DNA of 64,000 nucleotides from Coriolopsis trogii (lineage: Eukaryota > Basidiomycota > Agaricomycetes > Polyporales > Polyporaceae): assembly GCA_020543525.1 (NCBI GenBank), contig JAHYIO010000003.1:124001-188000 (forward strand), in the 5' to 3' direction. The translations under genes and the position numbers were made by a program. Position 1 is the stretch's first letter. Every line of letters begins with the position of its first letter. The notes under the pieces are model-generated. The model was given only the letters and a program-made list of their open reading frames with translations. It was not told where the DNA came from and did no database searches. Shown here piece by piece: positions 1-20,002 of this stretch.

Positions 1-1134
1 GCGACGGCGAGCATGAACGCAACGCGGCTGGTCGTGCGCTTGCGCGCGAATGCCCACACGGTGCCGCCCGGGCTCGGGCCTGTGATGCGGGAGGCGACGG
101 GGGCGAGCGCGTCCGCGAGGGGGCCCACGAGCAGGCGGGAGAGCGTGTTGAAGAAGGAGAGGAGGCGGACCTGTGCGGAGACGTTTGATGTCGTGGTCGA
201 GCCGGAGGTGGCAGGGAGGGAGAGGACGATGGAGCCGAGGTTCGAGACGACCATCTCTGCCTGTTGTATGGTGAGAATGAGAGACGATTGAATTGGAAAA
301 GGTCAAGGAGAGGAGGGGCACGTACGGAGCCGACGATCAGCGTAATGTAGAGCGCGAGGACCCAGAAGTAAGGGTCCTTGAAGAGGTCGAGGGTGCTGCC
401 CTCCTGTGGCTCTTGGACAGGCACAATATGCACGTTGGCAGGATCCTTCGGGACATCTTCGTCCTCGTCGAATTGTGCGCGGAGTAGGGGTTCCTGCTCT
501 GGCACAGGCGCGCGTTCTCCATCTTCCGTGTCTGGGCTTACTTTCGTTGTCTCGGCGCTCTCGAGGGTGCGGTTAACGCGAAAGACGAAGGCGGTGATGA
601 GATGTATGGCGCCGGCCGTGGCGGCCATGAAGGCAAAGAAGCTTGGGATGTCGAGCGTGGACCCTGCGGGCGTAAACTTGGATGCGACGAGGGAGAGGAA
701 GAGGGGCGAGAGACCGAAAATCGACATGCTTGTCCCGGACGCGATGCCGATATACTGGGGGAAGGTCTTGGTAGAGGCGAAGACCATGGAGAAGTACCTG
801 CCAATGTACGAGCTCATTTAGCAGCTCGACAATCCGAGTGAAAGGGTACGCACGAGGACACAGTGGCTAGACCGATCATGCCGAAATATAGCACCAGTCT
901 GTAGAAGGAATCCGAGGAGGGGTGGTCGATGTCGGGAGGCGTCTGGGCGACCTCCCTGGCAAAGAGGCCGAAGCCTAGAGAATATAAGATGGCGGCGGCG
1001 AGGGAACATGACCATGTACCCCAGCGGTCGATGGCTTTGCCCACGAGAGCAGCGAAAGGATATTGACCGGCCATCCCGCTGTCAAGCATTCAGTCATCGG
1101 AGCAGGTGTTCTACTGCATGCGTTCTAGCTTACG
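1..1134 (-). CDS. MFS transporter, monocarboxylate/nodulin-like (partial, runs off left edge)
   Basis: Plus-membrane solute carrier of the major facilitator superfamily; the substrate cannot be told. A first readable exon ends at 1134 (donor GTAAGC at 1128-1133) and encodes a segment with VYSFPLIAPAL followed by a stretch ending TTIALA. The next exon starts at 1078 and continues GMAGQYPFAALVGKAIDRWG, a typical helix-loop-helix of the MFS N-terminal half. Further helices follow, including QYIGIASGTSMSIFGLSPLF near 700-780. A charged cytoplasmic loop rich in Asp/Glu (about 430-560) separates the two six-helix halves. The arrangement resembles yeast Mch1 and nodulin-like MFS proteins. The start codon probably lies in an upstream exon beyond about 1230 and was not fixed; the C-terminal half lies outside the window. 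Confidence 0.75.
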
Positions 1135-2369
1135 CCAGGGCAATAGTGGTCAGCTGAGGCTGAGAGAGTTTGAGGTGCTCAACCAGGGCAGGAGCAATGA
1201 GTGGAAAGCTGTACACTCCGCCCCCACATATCCTAAGCGTGCGATAGCATTCAGAGCGGAATCCCTTCGCTATGACGTGGATGAGATACATACGCGTTTG
1301 CAGCAATGGCACAACATGTCAAGATGAGCCGTACGTGAGTTCGAGCCATCCGGGCCGATGGGGGTTAAACTTGCACTGTGGCCGGATGAGGCGTGGCGTA
1401 CGATGCAGTAAACTGCGCGCGATCGAATCGTTCTCCGAGTTGACGAGGGGGGATATATGTGCCGTCGACGGAGCCTCCAAGTACTGATAGACCAGTAGTA
1501 GCTGTAACTGAAGACTCAGATTCGGTGTGCACGAGGAGGACTAGTACTAGTGAGCTGCTTGTCTAGGAGGAGTGGCGGTAAGCCTGGCGGCCCGAATGTT
1601 GCATGATTGCCGCCTTCCTAATTTGGGGCCATACTTAATGCCTCGGATCCTATGACGGAAAGTGAGAGTGCCGTACACTCCGTCTTTGTACTTGCACACT
1701 CCTCAGTGCTTGCCCTCGTCGATGCTTCGCATAGCCATGTCGCAGCAGCAAGAGGCGAAACTGCCGCCCCCATCAACACCAAACACCCTCATCTCTCACC
1801 AGAGCGCCGGACAGGCGGCATCAATCCAAGGCGAGACACTAATGATGAAGCTATGAAGTCTGAGATGCTTCGAATACCTGGTGCGCATTACCCTGCAGAC
1901 GGCAGTGGCCGCTGGATTGATCTTTTATTGTAGTCAAAGCCAGACGTTGTGCAAAGAGTGTACGAAAGCCACCAGCGCTGGGAACGGTTCGGAATGGGAG
2001 AAACACAGACGGGGGCCATAACAACGGCTTGATCTAATGAAAGATGTTGGGCGGCGGGCGATGTTTCAGGGTCAGGTACGTAAGCGTGGGCGATGCAACC
2101 GTGCGCGGACATTTATGAGCAGACAAGGGGCCCCCGCGGGCTCCCAAGCATTGTGCTTTCGTCACCTTCTTTTCTTTCCGCTCTCTTTCTTTTCTTTCCT
2201 TTTCTTCTCCCCAGGCCACTTGCTTGACGCATTGTCGGACAGGACTCCGGACACGGAAGCTGGTACTTATACTCATCGTGTTGGCCTCACAAACTCGATA
2301 TCCAACCACCGTCGACCGGTCCTCATCCTCCCTCTCACGTCTCGCTCTGCGCTCTTGCTTGTGTTCGCC
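1135..2369. other. intergenic region and unresolved 5' end of the MFS gene
   Basis: About 1.2 kb between the last clear MFS exon and the plus-strand membrane gene. The part nearest 1135-1260 is still coding for the MFS transporter (N-terminal helix) and an upstream exon may follow. Beyond about 1350 I see no convincing coding. A CT-rich tract at 2165-2215 precedes the plus-strand gene and is typical of fungal promoters. Confidence 0.5.
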
Positions 2370-3903
2370 ATGGTTAACTCACTTTCTTTGTATCGCTACT
2401 CTTGCTTCGGTCAGTAATTGGCTCCCTCCACACATGAGAGCCGCCTCTAACGAGTCCCCACAGCTCTTTTCACGCTCTGCAATGCCGTCATCTGCTGTGT
2501 ATCTGTTTGGAATCTTGCTCTTACGCAACAGCTTGGGTTCTTCCGTGCGTATGGCTCTCATACCTTGTCAGTACTCGTAAACTAATTCAAGTTTGCTCCA
2601 GCACAAGTTGATGCGTACCTCATAGCTGTCACCGCCCTCGCCATCATCTACATTTTCCCAGTGTGAGTCCCCGTGATCCTCACCATGCTTGCTCAAGTGG
2701 CTCACAAGTGTGGCCAGGATGTGCGTTGACCAATTCCGCAAGAACGCCCTATCAAGTCGGGTATGGTTCGAGTGTATTTGGGTCGGTGTGTTCTTGGTAC
2801 TAGAACTCGGTGCGTATCGCATATTGTTGGGTTCCATGACAGAGGTATTCAGATCCAATCCAGCTGGTGCCGCCGCAGCAACAGCCACCTTACCAGATAT
2901 GACATGCAACTTTGCAACAGCCCTCTTTATTCCCGGCACATGCACAACAACCAAGATACTCCTTGCCTTTACGTGGATCAATACTATCATCTGTATGTGT
3001 TTACGCATGAGGTGAAAGACTTCTCAACTCACGCCTTCCCCAGTGATCGCGTACTTCTGTCTGCTGATGGTATCCGCAATTATCCACTTGAAGGATGACT
3101 CCCAGATCTGGAGAGCCAACGTGAGGACGTACCCTTGGTTCCAGTTGAACGAGTCCCTCCCGAGCGCGGGCCCGTCACCCGTGCGCACGACATGGTCGAA
3201 AGCGCCTCTTCCCTCCGCTGCACCGCAAATCCGTCTCCCCTCAGAGTTCGGGAGCCGGATGGTCAAGAGCGGCACGCTCCGCAGCTCGACGATGAAGAGC
3301 GCAGCGATGAAGAGCTCCGCCTTCCGCACGTCCACCTTCGACAGCGAGAAGCAGGCGTACACGCCCCAGCACGGGCACGGGAAGGAGAACGCGAACCCGA
3401 TGCTCTCCGCCCTGCCCCCGACGACGTCCAAGAAGACGCCGCTGACGGCGAACAAGTCCGCCAAGATCCTCCAGTCCGCCTGGATCTCGGCGACGGTCAC
3501 GCCCGCGTCCCCGCCCTCGGACGACTCGTACGGCTCGTCCTCGTCCGGCTCCCCCCGCTCCGACCTGACGTCGACCCCGACGGGCCTGCCCCCCTCGGCG
3601 ATGTACGTCCCGTTCTCGTCGACGATCAAGCCGTCGCCCCTCAACCCGAACGCACCCCCACCGCGCTCGAGCTCGCTTTCGGCCACGTTCAAGCACGCGG
3701 ACGGGCAGCAGCAGCCCCCGCTAAGCGCGGTGCTCACCCCGTCGAGGATGGCGAGCCTGCGTGGCGCGGGCGCAGCGGCGCCGTCCCCCAAAGCGAAAAC
3801 GTCAGCGGCAGCGACGACGGGCGGGCCGAAGAAGTCGAAGCGCAAGTCGAACCGGCCGCCGCCGCTGGACATGACGCGCCTGCACAGCACCTATGGGCGA
3901 TGA
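2370..3903 (+). CDS. four-helix MARVEL-like membrane protein with long Ser/Pro-rich tail
   Basis: Six exons: 2370-2409, 2464-2544, 2602-2662, 2718-2809, 2864-2992 and 3044-3903, all with GT-AG introns of 51-57 bases and summing to 420 codons plus stop. The first five exons encode about four hydrophobic segments: LFTLCNAVICCVSVWNLAL, AYLIAVTALAIIYIFPV, WFECIWVGVFLVLEL and ILLAFTWINTIICMIAYFCL. That is the layout of MARVEL-type proteins (tetraspanning membrane-apposition proteins, often at the fungal plasma membrane). A cysteine pair in the extracellular loop near MTCNF and GTCTTT could form a disulfide. The last exon is a 250-residue cytosolic tail, rich in Ser, Pro, Thr and Lys, with basic patches near the end (PKKSKRKSNRP). 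The family call rests on topology only; the gene structure is well supported. Confidence 0.75.
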
Positions 3904-4602
3904 GAGCCAAGGCAGTCCCCAGCATTTCACGAATGATCTGATGTCGCGAGCGACCTCCTGGGCTGGGCTGCCGAACCTCCGTCTCCGTGGGTTTCTGCGA
4001 GTATGAGTATGAGTAGTTTACTTGATACTGGATGCTGAGAACTCTGGGAGGGGAAGGTCAGCGCCGGCGTCGCGGGGCGACCGTTGGGTGTGGTGATCAC
4101 AAGCTGCTTCTGGTCTTGTTGTACTATTAGTGACAGTCCTCCTGTTTCGTACGAGTGCGGTGTAGCTTTGCAAACTATCTGTTGTCACTTTGCTTGCTCC
4201 TCTCCCGCCGCGTGTGGTATTGCGCCTCGAACATGGTTCATCGAGCGTCAATGAATGTATGAGAAGCTGTCTTCGTCACCTTGGGCACCACCTTGCAACA
4301 ACTGTGCGAAGTCAAGGGACTGGTCTTGATGAAAGCCTACGCAGTACCCGTCTACGGGCCGTCGACATCTGCATTGTCATATCGAACCACAGTGCCGATT
4401 ATCATTTACTCCCATTGGGAGAAGCCCAGCACAAAGACAAGACTATACCATACGAGGAGCGAAGACCAAAGGGGCGAGCAAGCGGGCCCACCCTCAAACC
4501 CGGAAGGGCTCGTCCCTACTACATAGCCTCTGCACATCAGCCATCTCTTCACCTCCCACTCCACACTTGACCCTGTTCTGATCGGCCTCCGTCTCGTCCT
4601 CG
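3904..4602. other. convergent intergenic region
   Basis: Holds the 3' ends of the plus-strand membrane gene and the minus-strand ABC transporter. No open frame with coding character, no repeat and no RNA gene seen. Confidence 0.6.
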
Positions 4603-11243
<6,641 letters not shown>

Positions 11244-12248
11244 GATGGGAATGCTCGCTGAAGCGTGTGGGGGACTCGGGAGGTGTGTGTGGGCACATCG
11301 CGGTCGTGGTCTCTGTTTATGATCAATGTTGGCGGTCCCGACTGGCGCGCAATGCTAGTCACACCCTCGGCTATGATCTTGTTTTGCTCTGCGGGACCGA
11401 CGCTTCGTCCCGATCACAACGCCGTCAAATTCAACCACAACGATGCCGCCTGATTTTGATACCAACGTGTGGACGCGATGACAATTTCCAAAAGGGCTAT
11501 GAGAAGCCTTCAAACCTGATTTGACCAGTCATCAGCCCCCGTCGTCGTACATCCGGATCCGTTGCTGGAGAGTACTACAAATACGCAGTGCCCGCGATGT
11601 TGAACAGGCGATCCCGGCCCATTCCTAGTATGAAGTCGATGTACGAACCCTGTGTCTATCCCGAAGGGGGGATGTAAAGTCACTACTGGCCATCACAGTC
11701 AAAGGCTGGTTTCTAAGCTCTGTAAGCGATCGAGCGTCGCATGACAATTTCCTCGCGCAGAGTCACGGAATTACTCCATGTTGTCGCCGACTCGGGTATG
11801 TCCGTCTCCTCGGAGGAACGAAGCTGTGTTACCAGTTTTCTCAGGGGTCTGACTACAAATGCATCGAGTGCCTGTGTCGTAAGAGGGCTTGATGGAGAAA
11901 ATCGGTGAGCAGTGAACCAGCCTCAGAACATGACGGCAAAGCGACACTTATCAGCTCTAGAGACGAGGAAGCACTGACGCACGTCCCCAACAAGAGAATA
12001 CAGATGGCGCGTAGTGGAGCCCCCTGACGGGGCGTCGAGTATAATACACAACGCGGCATGACCCATACAAGTAGTCCTTAGTGCGATGATACAGAAGAAG
12101 AGATCCGACGCACGCCATACACGTTACAACGGAAGATGGGAGGAAGGTAGATGGTGAAGACTAAAGCCCAGTCGGCCCCAGGTCGGAGCGGGGAGCGTAA
12201 GGAGTTAGGCAGTAGCAGTTCGAAACGAATGCAGCCTTCCCCGTCCTA
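11244..12248. other. intergenic region upstream of the ABC transporter
   Basis: One kilobase between the ABC transporter start and the 3' end of the next minus-strand gene. Short open frames here show no coding bias and no recognisable domain. It should contain the transporter promoter. Confidence 0.55.
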
Positions 12249-13431
12249 CTATGCCCGCTCGAGCTTCCCAGCGACCCCAGCCGCCTCGTCCCGCGCCTGC
12301 CCCAACTGCGGGTCGATCGCCGGCTGGGGCGGGATGGGTCCAACATGCTGCTGCTCGTGCGCCCCGTCGCCATTCGGCGGCGCAGAGGGGCCCGGGCCCC
12401 CAGGGGGCGCAGAGGCCGACATCGACTGCTGCCCTCCGGTATCCTGCGGCCCGGATCCGCCGACAATCGTCGACCGGAACGGCGAAGGCGCTACGAGCGG
12501 GCGGTGGAAGCGTGCGCGGAAGTCGTTCGCCTGTGCCGGGTCGTGCACGTACGGATGGCCGGGGACGTGCTCACCCATGTTGTTGTATGGGGCGTTCGGG
12601 TCGGCGAGGGCGGATCCGTCGGGGGCCTTTGGCGCATGTTGCGCTTGGGCATAGTGCATCCGTCGCTGTAGCAGCACGGTCGGAGTCTCTCGTGAGTGGG
12701 CGAGCCACACGGGACGGGGGAACGCAACACACCTGCTGATCCCAGTGATCCCACGCCTGCGCGATGATTGGCTCGAGCGATGCGAGCTCCTCGTTCGTCA
12801 TCGACAGTGTCCGTAGCAGATGCTGCTTGAGGAGCGGGGCGCATGAGAAAGAGAGGAGGAGCGTGCTCGCGAACGTCTGCCCGCCCAGGGGCTGCCCCTG
12901 GGGGAACGGCGGCTCGTGCATCGGGTGCGCCTGCGGATGTGGATGTGGGGGCATCTCGTGGGGCATGACAGCCTGGTACTGGCCCTCGGCGTTCATCCGG
13001 TACTGCACCTCGTCCATCCCTGGCATGATCTCGTTCCCCATATCCAGCCCGAGCTCGCGCAGCTTGCGGGCCTTAACCAGCGCGCGGTGCTTGCGCTGCC
13101 TCTCCCGCGCGGCAGCTCGGATGCGGTCTCGCTTCGCGATCTCCTCGGCACTGAGTTCCTCGCCCTTGTACTCTGGTGGGACGCTTTGCGCTTGGGGTGG
13201 TTGCGCTGGTGGGGGAGGGACTTCGATCGGTTGCTGATGCACTTGTTGCACTTGTTGTTGGGAGATGGCGAGGATATTCTGCAGACCAGCCTGACGGTCG
13301 CGCTCGCGCTTGCGGCGCTGTCGTTCAGCAGCTTTCTCGCGTTTGTGTCTTTGACTGGGTGTCTCGTTCTCGCGCGACCGCTTCCGCGATGAAGAGGGTG
13401 TGGAGGGAGTCTGTTGAGTATTTGGGTCCAT
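12249..13431 (-). CDS. basic, Pro/Gln-rich putative nuclear protein of unknown function
   Basis: Two exons, 13431-12733 and 12665-12249, joined by a 67-base GT-AG intron (GTGTGT...CTACAG); 371 residues. The start is the ATG of MDPNTQQTPSTP; the frame is open further upstream but without another clear ATG. Residues about 15-55 are very basic (KRSRENETPSQRHKREKAAE and a following RRKRERDRQ), followed by a Gln/Pro-rich stretch. A second basic segment at about 120-145 (RDRIRAAARERQRKHRALVK) resembles the basic half of a bZIP, but no leucine heptads follow. The middle is His/Pro/Gln-rich, with a short hydrophobic helix FASTLLLSFSCAPLLKQHLL and an acidic helix near EELASLEPIIAQAWDHWDQQ. I do not recognise a named family; a DNA- or RNA-binding role is only a guess from composition. 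Confidence 0.7.
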
Positions 13432-13702
13432 CGATGGGTCAAAAGTATATTGAGAAGACCTCTCGGCGACACACACGACCTGCGAGCGAGAGGAGGCCGC
13501 GGGGAGGAGGGCGGGGGGTAACAGTTGTGACGAGGAGGTGACTAGGAGGAGGCCCTCCCCTGTCACACGCCCTCTTATACCCCTCGTGGCGTGGGAAGTT
13601 TACATGCTCTGCCAAACCAATCTCCCGCCGGCAACCACTCGCACTCGTCGCAATGTCCTATCGTTCTTCGTTCTTCTTACAACGATTCTACAGTAAGAAC
13701 TT

Positions 13703-15811
<2,109 letters not shown>

Positions 15812-15825
15812 AAAACTTCAACTTC
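15812..15825 (+). repeat. LINE target-site duplication, left copy
   Basis: AAAACTTCAACTTC, 14 bases, repeated exactly at 22192-22205. It abuts the poly(T) run that marks the element's poly(A) tail. Confidence 0.9.
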
Positions 15826-15847
15826 TTTTTTTTTTTTTTTTTTTTTT
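15826..15847 (-). other. LINE poly(A) tail
   Basis: Uninterrupted run of 22 T on the plus strand directly next to the target duplication, i.e. the retained poly(A) tail of the reverse-transcribed mRNA. Confidence 0.95.
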
Positions 15848-16015
15848 GGATCTATTGTATGATTAGAAAACTACTACTAATACACGGTGCTTTACAGCCG
15901 TCCGATAACCAGCGAGGTTTTGGAGTGACCCCGCAAACACGTACTGCGAGTGCCTAGGACACGATAGAGTACATTCGGTGTCATGCTGTGGGTCGGGAAG
16001 CGCGCGCGCTCGGGC

Positions 16016-19000
16016 TTAATCCGGTAGGTCCTCAAACGAGAACGCTGTCGGGTTATCTTCGAGGAATTGCTGAATGTCGTAGAATGGGTCCAACGAAGCG
16101 AGGAGGTCCTCGATCGAGGAGTGGCGATATCTGCGAACATAGTAAGTGCAATGAAAGAGTATGTGCTCACGAGTGTGGTAGTGGATAGCCTGCGGGTATT
16201 GGCACATGCAGAAGGTTGGCTCCTGGTGTCTCTGACGGAAGCGGTCGCGGTAGTGTCCTGTGGGTGCGTGATTGGTAATGCATCGAACGAATCGCGCGAC
16301 GAGTGCCGGCCGGCCGCCCAGCCGTTTGAGTGGGAACATGCCGGTATGTCGAAGGGAACGGAATGCCGGATGGCGTAGGTAGTAGCGGCCCCAATACTTG
16401 ATAGGCTGTGCTTCGGCTAGCTTCTGCCATTCGTAGAGGGCGCCGTCCGTGATCGCACTCCTGAGATATGCGTACGAGGTGGGAAACAAATACCCTCGGG
16501 GTATCTCGTCATCATCCGGATAGCTCGCCTTGAGCTTGACGTCGATGTCAATGGTCTCGTTTTCGCTGATGCCTGAGTGTGAAGGGCAGTAGTGCAGGAA
16601 CAGGCGGTTGTGTGAGTCGCGCTCGAACCATTCACGTAGTATCCGGGAGGAGTTGACGTTGGCCATACGGCCATCCTCGACATTGAGTAGACTCTTTAGG
16701 GCACTCTCGCTGTCAGAGAATAGATGAATGTGGTGGAAGCGCCCCTTGAGATAGGCGAATGCGATTGCCATAGAGAGAGCGATGAGCTCACAGTCATACG
16801 AGAAAGCCCAGCCTGTGTAAATAGACCGGCGGTGGAGGCAGCGTCCGGCGTGGTAGGCATGAAATCCAGCGGATGACCCGAGACGAGCGTCCGGTCCGGC
16901 TGGTGCATTGAGAAATGCGCTTCCGTCAGTGAAGATGACTAGAGCATCACTGTCTGCGTGTGCCATCCGTAGGCGTGGAAGGAGGTCGTTGTCGATCCAA
17001 GCGCGCATCGCCTCTTCGTCCTTCTTCTTTGGATGATCAAGGAAAAGCGTGATGCGATCCTCAAACAGATCGCGCACCCGCAGTCCCGGCTGGCACTCCT
17101 CATCCAATGGGTTGAAGTGCTCTGTTATGAGGGGTTTGCCATCTGGGAAGGCTTGTGTGAGCGGGATATCGGAGGTGGGATCGATGATGTATGGTAGAAA
17201 CCGAATGAATGGGGCGGAGTGGGAGCGATTGAAGACATTGGGAAAACAGGCTCGGAGAGGGTGCGATGCAGGGAGCTTGTGAATGCGAAGGAAATAACGT
17301 TCTTGTAGTTTCTTGCAGTGCAAATGGAGAGGCATGATCCCGCTAATGCCCTGCATAGCGCCAATTGGGGTGGTACGAAAGGCGTTGCTAGTGATCCAGC
17401 GTAACGCACGGTTCTGTGCAGCCACGAGGGGTTTCAGGAGGTGTTTGATACCCTTGGAGCGATACCACACCTGTACACCATAGGTGAGCAGTGGTAAGAT
17501 GCATGACACATAGAGTGTGCGGCGTTGCATCGGGGTGAGACCGCAGATCGAGTTGCCCAGCATGAGCATGGAATTCACTGTTGTAAAGGCGCGTTCAGCA
17601 AAATATGCGACGTGTGCGCGGAACGTGAGGCGGGAGTCAAGACGAAAGCCGAGATACCGCCATACGGGACTCGGCTGGATGACAGTCTGCTCGTCTATGC
17701 GCACAGGCAGAGCCGCCTGCGTGCGAGCTAACACCTTCGAAATAAAATGTGCAGCCTCGTTCTTGTCCGCCTCGATGATAAGACCGAGACGACTCAGTTC
17801 TGTGACTGTTTGATGATAGCGCTCCTGCAAAATGCGGCAATTAGTCTCGATAGATGGGGACGTGGCAATCCACAGTCCATCATCGACATAGAATTGAAGA
17901 GCCGAATTAGACTCGATTGTCTCAATTGGGAATAGGCGGTGAATTGCCGGAGCGATGTAGATGCCGGTGAGAATGGGTGACAACGCTGAGCCTTGGCCGG
18001 CTCCCACCGGAGGTAGATCGAACCATGGTGAGGTGGCCTTCCCCCAGCGGAAGCACGATTGTCGACCTGACAGGTAGTTGCGGAAAAATCGAACCAACAG
18101 GGGGGAAAACCCGTAGCGTTCGAGTATGCAGCAGAGGAGCTCATGATTCATCGAAGGAAAGAACTGCGCAACATCGAATGCAAGGCACGACGTGACAAGT
18201 TTGCGTTTCCACGCCATCCGGATGTGGGTGACTAGACACATGGCTGCGTCGATCGTGCTATGTGCCTTGGTTCCACCAAACTGATTAGGGTGCAGAATGG
18301 CATGGACCTGGCACTCATAATGAAGGCGTTCGCTTAAGATTTTCTCAAAGAGCTTCGCGAGGGTACTCAAGAGGACGATCGGGCGGTAGGACTTGACCTT
18401 CGAGTAGTCGTCCTTGTAGGGCTTGGGAATAACAACTGACACTGCTCGCTTGAATTGGGCAGGCCAGACTCCGTATGTGAGGATAGCGTTGTAGATGCGA
18501 GTAAGGGTATTAAGAAAATGCGCGTCTCCGACGAGGAGCTTGAGGTGCCGCCAATGGAGATGATCCCAACCGGGGGTAGAGGAAGTCGAGACGTGGTGCA
18601 GGGCATCACAGACCTCTGCACGTGAGATCGCAGGACACTCACGCTCCGGGAGAGGTTCGATGTCATCCACCACAGAGAAGTCAACTGGTCGTGCTGCCGC
18701 GGCATGAAAGGTTTCATCCAGCGCATGCCACAAGTCGGGCAAGGTGCGAAGAGGTTGTCCGTTATGGACGAGGGAGCGATACATAGGCATAGTGCGGGGG
18801 CCCGTCCAGGCCATCAGATCCCAGACTCGCCGCTGCTCGTTGGCAACGAACTGAATGCGCTCATCCATGTGTTCGCGCCTACGTCTGCGGATGGTGGACT
18901 TGAGGCGACGGAATGCGAGGTGAACGGCAGTCTGGGCAGCTGCCACTAGGTGTGGGGCAGCTTCCCGAGCGAAATGGAGACGATCGCGTGCGCGATTCAA

Positions 19001-20002
19001 TGCGTTACGAGCTTCGGAGCAAGAGCGGTCCCACCACAGACGCGACCTATTGCAAACTCTGACAGGAGCGGCGTGCAGCGTCCATGCTTCGGAAATGCAT
19101 GCGCACAGTGTGTCGATAGCAGCTTGTACATCACCTTCTGCGTTGAGAGTCAAATCTTGAGGGAATCGAAGCTTGACCGCTGACAGGATTGTTGAGATGA
19201 ACTCCTTCTCCGCGTCCGACTTGGGAGCAATGGAGGGAGCCCCTTCATATGACCACGCTCCTGCCGGGATGTGTGCATGAATGACAGCATGGTCTGATAG
19301 GCCACGCTCCTCCGGTGCAATGCGTACCCGATACAAGTCAGGACTACGATCATCCGGGACCCATACGAGATCGATTACCGTGGAGCGGAGGGTGGGTCGA
19401 TGCGGTATATGAGTCACCACACCCGCTGGTGACAGTAGGCGGAGACCCAGGCGTGCGTGAAGGTCGAGTACTTCTCCAGTTCGAGCAACCGGGTCAGCTG
19501 GGTAGTCGGGGTCCCACAAAGGGGAATGCGTGTTGTAGTCGCCCCCCATGATGTCAATTGCCGGGAGGTTGTGGGCGATGTCAGCGAGATACAGGACAGC
19601 AGTGTTTGCAGCGTCATTGTATAGATTGAGAACGGCGATTGGGTCCTGGGTCTGATCAAGACGGATCAGTAGTAGCATACAGTCGCGATGCTGCACCGCA
19701 GGGTCGAGAGAAATGACAGCATTTACAAGACGGCGACTGACATGGCAGACGACGCGTGCATCCTTGCAGGCTTCGACCAATTGCCATGCGGGATGCAGCT
19801 GTGTGCCGTACAGCATATTATCCTCTGTTCGTTCAGCTGGCCCAACTGGCGAAGCAGAGGGAATCGGTCGGATGGGTCCATACCACGGTTCTTGGATGCA
19901 GACAATATCCACACCCATAGCGGCACATTGCTCTAGAACGAAATGCGTATTCTGCGGTGAATGATTAACGTTGTGATATACAACATGGAGCGATGTGATC
20001 AT
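16016..20002 (-). CDS. LINE ORF2: endonuclease, reverse transcriptase, RNase H
   Basis: 1328 residues, no stop. The N-terminal ~230 residues are an APE-type endonuclease: YHNVNH near residue 10, CIQEPWYG with the catalytic Glu, GGDYNTHSPLW, and a LSDHAVIHAHI C-terminal His box. The reverse transcriptase follows (about 480-760) with IPKPYKDD, SYRPIVLLSTLAKLFEKIL, FDVAQFFPSM, GAGQGSALSPIL and the catalytic FYVDDGLW (codons near 17872-17895). An RNase H domain (about 1010-1140) has FTDGSAF, CELIALSMA, FSDSESAL and a HYCPSHSGI motif. A Cys/His cluster near the end (CMCQ...H...EHILFHC) matches the terminal CCHC of this class. The start ATG overlaps the stop of ORF1 by four bases (ATGA, 19999-20002), so translation probably depends on termination-reinitiation. 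Confidence 0.95.
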   Translation of the reverse strand: MITSLHVVYHNVNHSPQNTHFVLEQCAAMGVDIVCIQEPWYGPIRPIPSASPVGPAERTEDNMLYGTQLHPAWQLVEACKDARVVCHVSRRLVNAVISLDPAVQHRDCMLLLIRLDQTQDPIAVLNLYNDAANTAVLYLADIAHNLPAIDIMGGDYNTHSPLWDPDYPADPVARTGEVLDLHARLGLRLLSPAGVVTHIPHRPTLRSTVIDLVWVPDDRSPDLYRVRIAPEERGLSDHAVIHAHIPAGAWSYEGAPSIAPKSDAEKEFISTILSAVKLRFPQDLTLNAEGDVQAAIDTLCACISEAWTLHAAPVRVCNRSRLWWDRSCSEARNALNRARDRLHFAREAAPHLVAAAQTAVHLAFRRLKSTIRRRRREHMDERIQFVANEQRRVWDLMAWTGPRTMPMYRSLVHNGQPLRTLPDLWHALDETFHAAAARPVDFSVVDDIEPLPERECPAISRAEVCDALHHVSTSSTPGWDHLHWRHLKLLVGDAHFLNTLTRIYNAILTYGVWPAQFKRAVSVVIPKPYKDDYSKVKSYRPIVLLSTLAKLFEKILSERLHYECQVHAILHPNQFGGTKAHSTIDAAMCLVTHIRMAWKRKLVTSCLAFDVAQFFPSMNHELLCCILERYGFSPLLVRFFRNYLSGRQSCFRWGKATSPWFDLPPVGAGQGSALSPILTGIYIAPAIHRLFPIETIESNSALQFYVDDGLWIATSPSIETNCRILQERYHQTVTELSRLGLIIEADKNEAAHFISKVLARTQAALPVRIDEQTVIQPSPVWRYLGFRLDSRLTFRAHVAYFAERAFTTVNSMLMLGNSICGLTPMQRRTLYVSCILPLLTYGVQVWYRSKGIKHLLKPLVAAQNRALRWITSNAFRTTPIGAMQGISGIMPLHLHCKKLQERYFLRIHKLPASHPLRACFPNVFNRSHSAPFIRFLPYIIDPTSDIPLTQAFPDGKPLITEHFNPLDEECQPGLRVRDLFEDRITLFLDHPKKKDEEAMRAWIDNDLLPRLRMAHADSDALVIFTDGSAFLNAPAGPDARLGSSAGFHAYHAGRCLHRRSIYTGWAFSYDCELIALSMAIAFAYLKGRFHHIHLFSDSESALKSLLNVEDGRMANVNSSRILREWFERDSHNRLFLHYCPSHSGISENETIDIDVKLKASYPDDDEIPRGYLFPTSYAYLRSAITDGALYEWQKLAEAQPIKYWGRYYLRHPAFRSLRHTGMFPLKRLGGRPALVARFVRCITNHAPTGHYRDRFRQRHQEPTFCMCQYPQAIHYHTREHILFHCTYYVRRYRHSSIEDLLASLDPFYDIQQFLEDNPTAFSFEDLPD

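Noticed and set aside
3024..3890. 288-codon minus-strand frame
   Set aside because: Shadow of the GC-rich last exon of the plus-strand membrane gene, which has consistent splicing and helices upstream.
12151..12739. Plus-strand frames of 160-170 codons rich in Pro, Gly and Ala
   Set aside because: Antisense to the well-structured two-exon minus-strand gene; composition follows from high GC.
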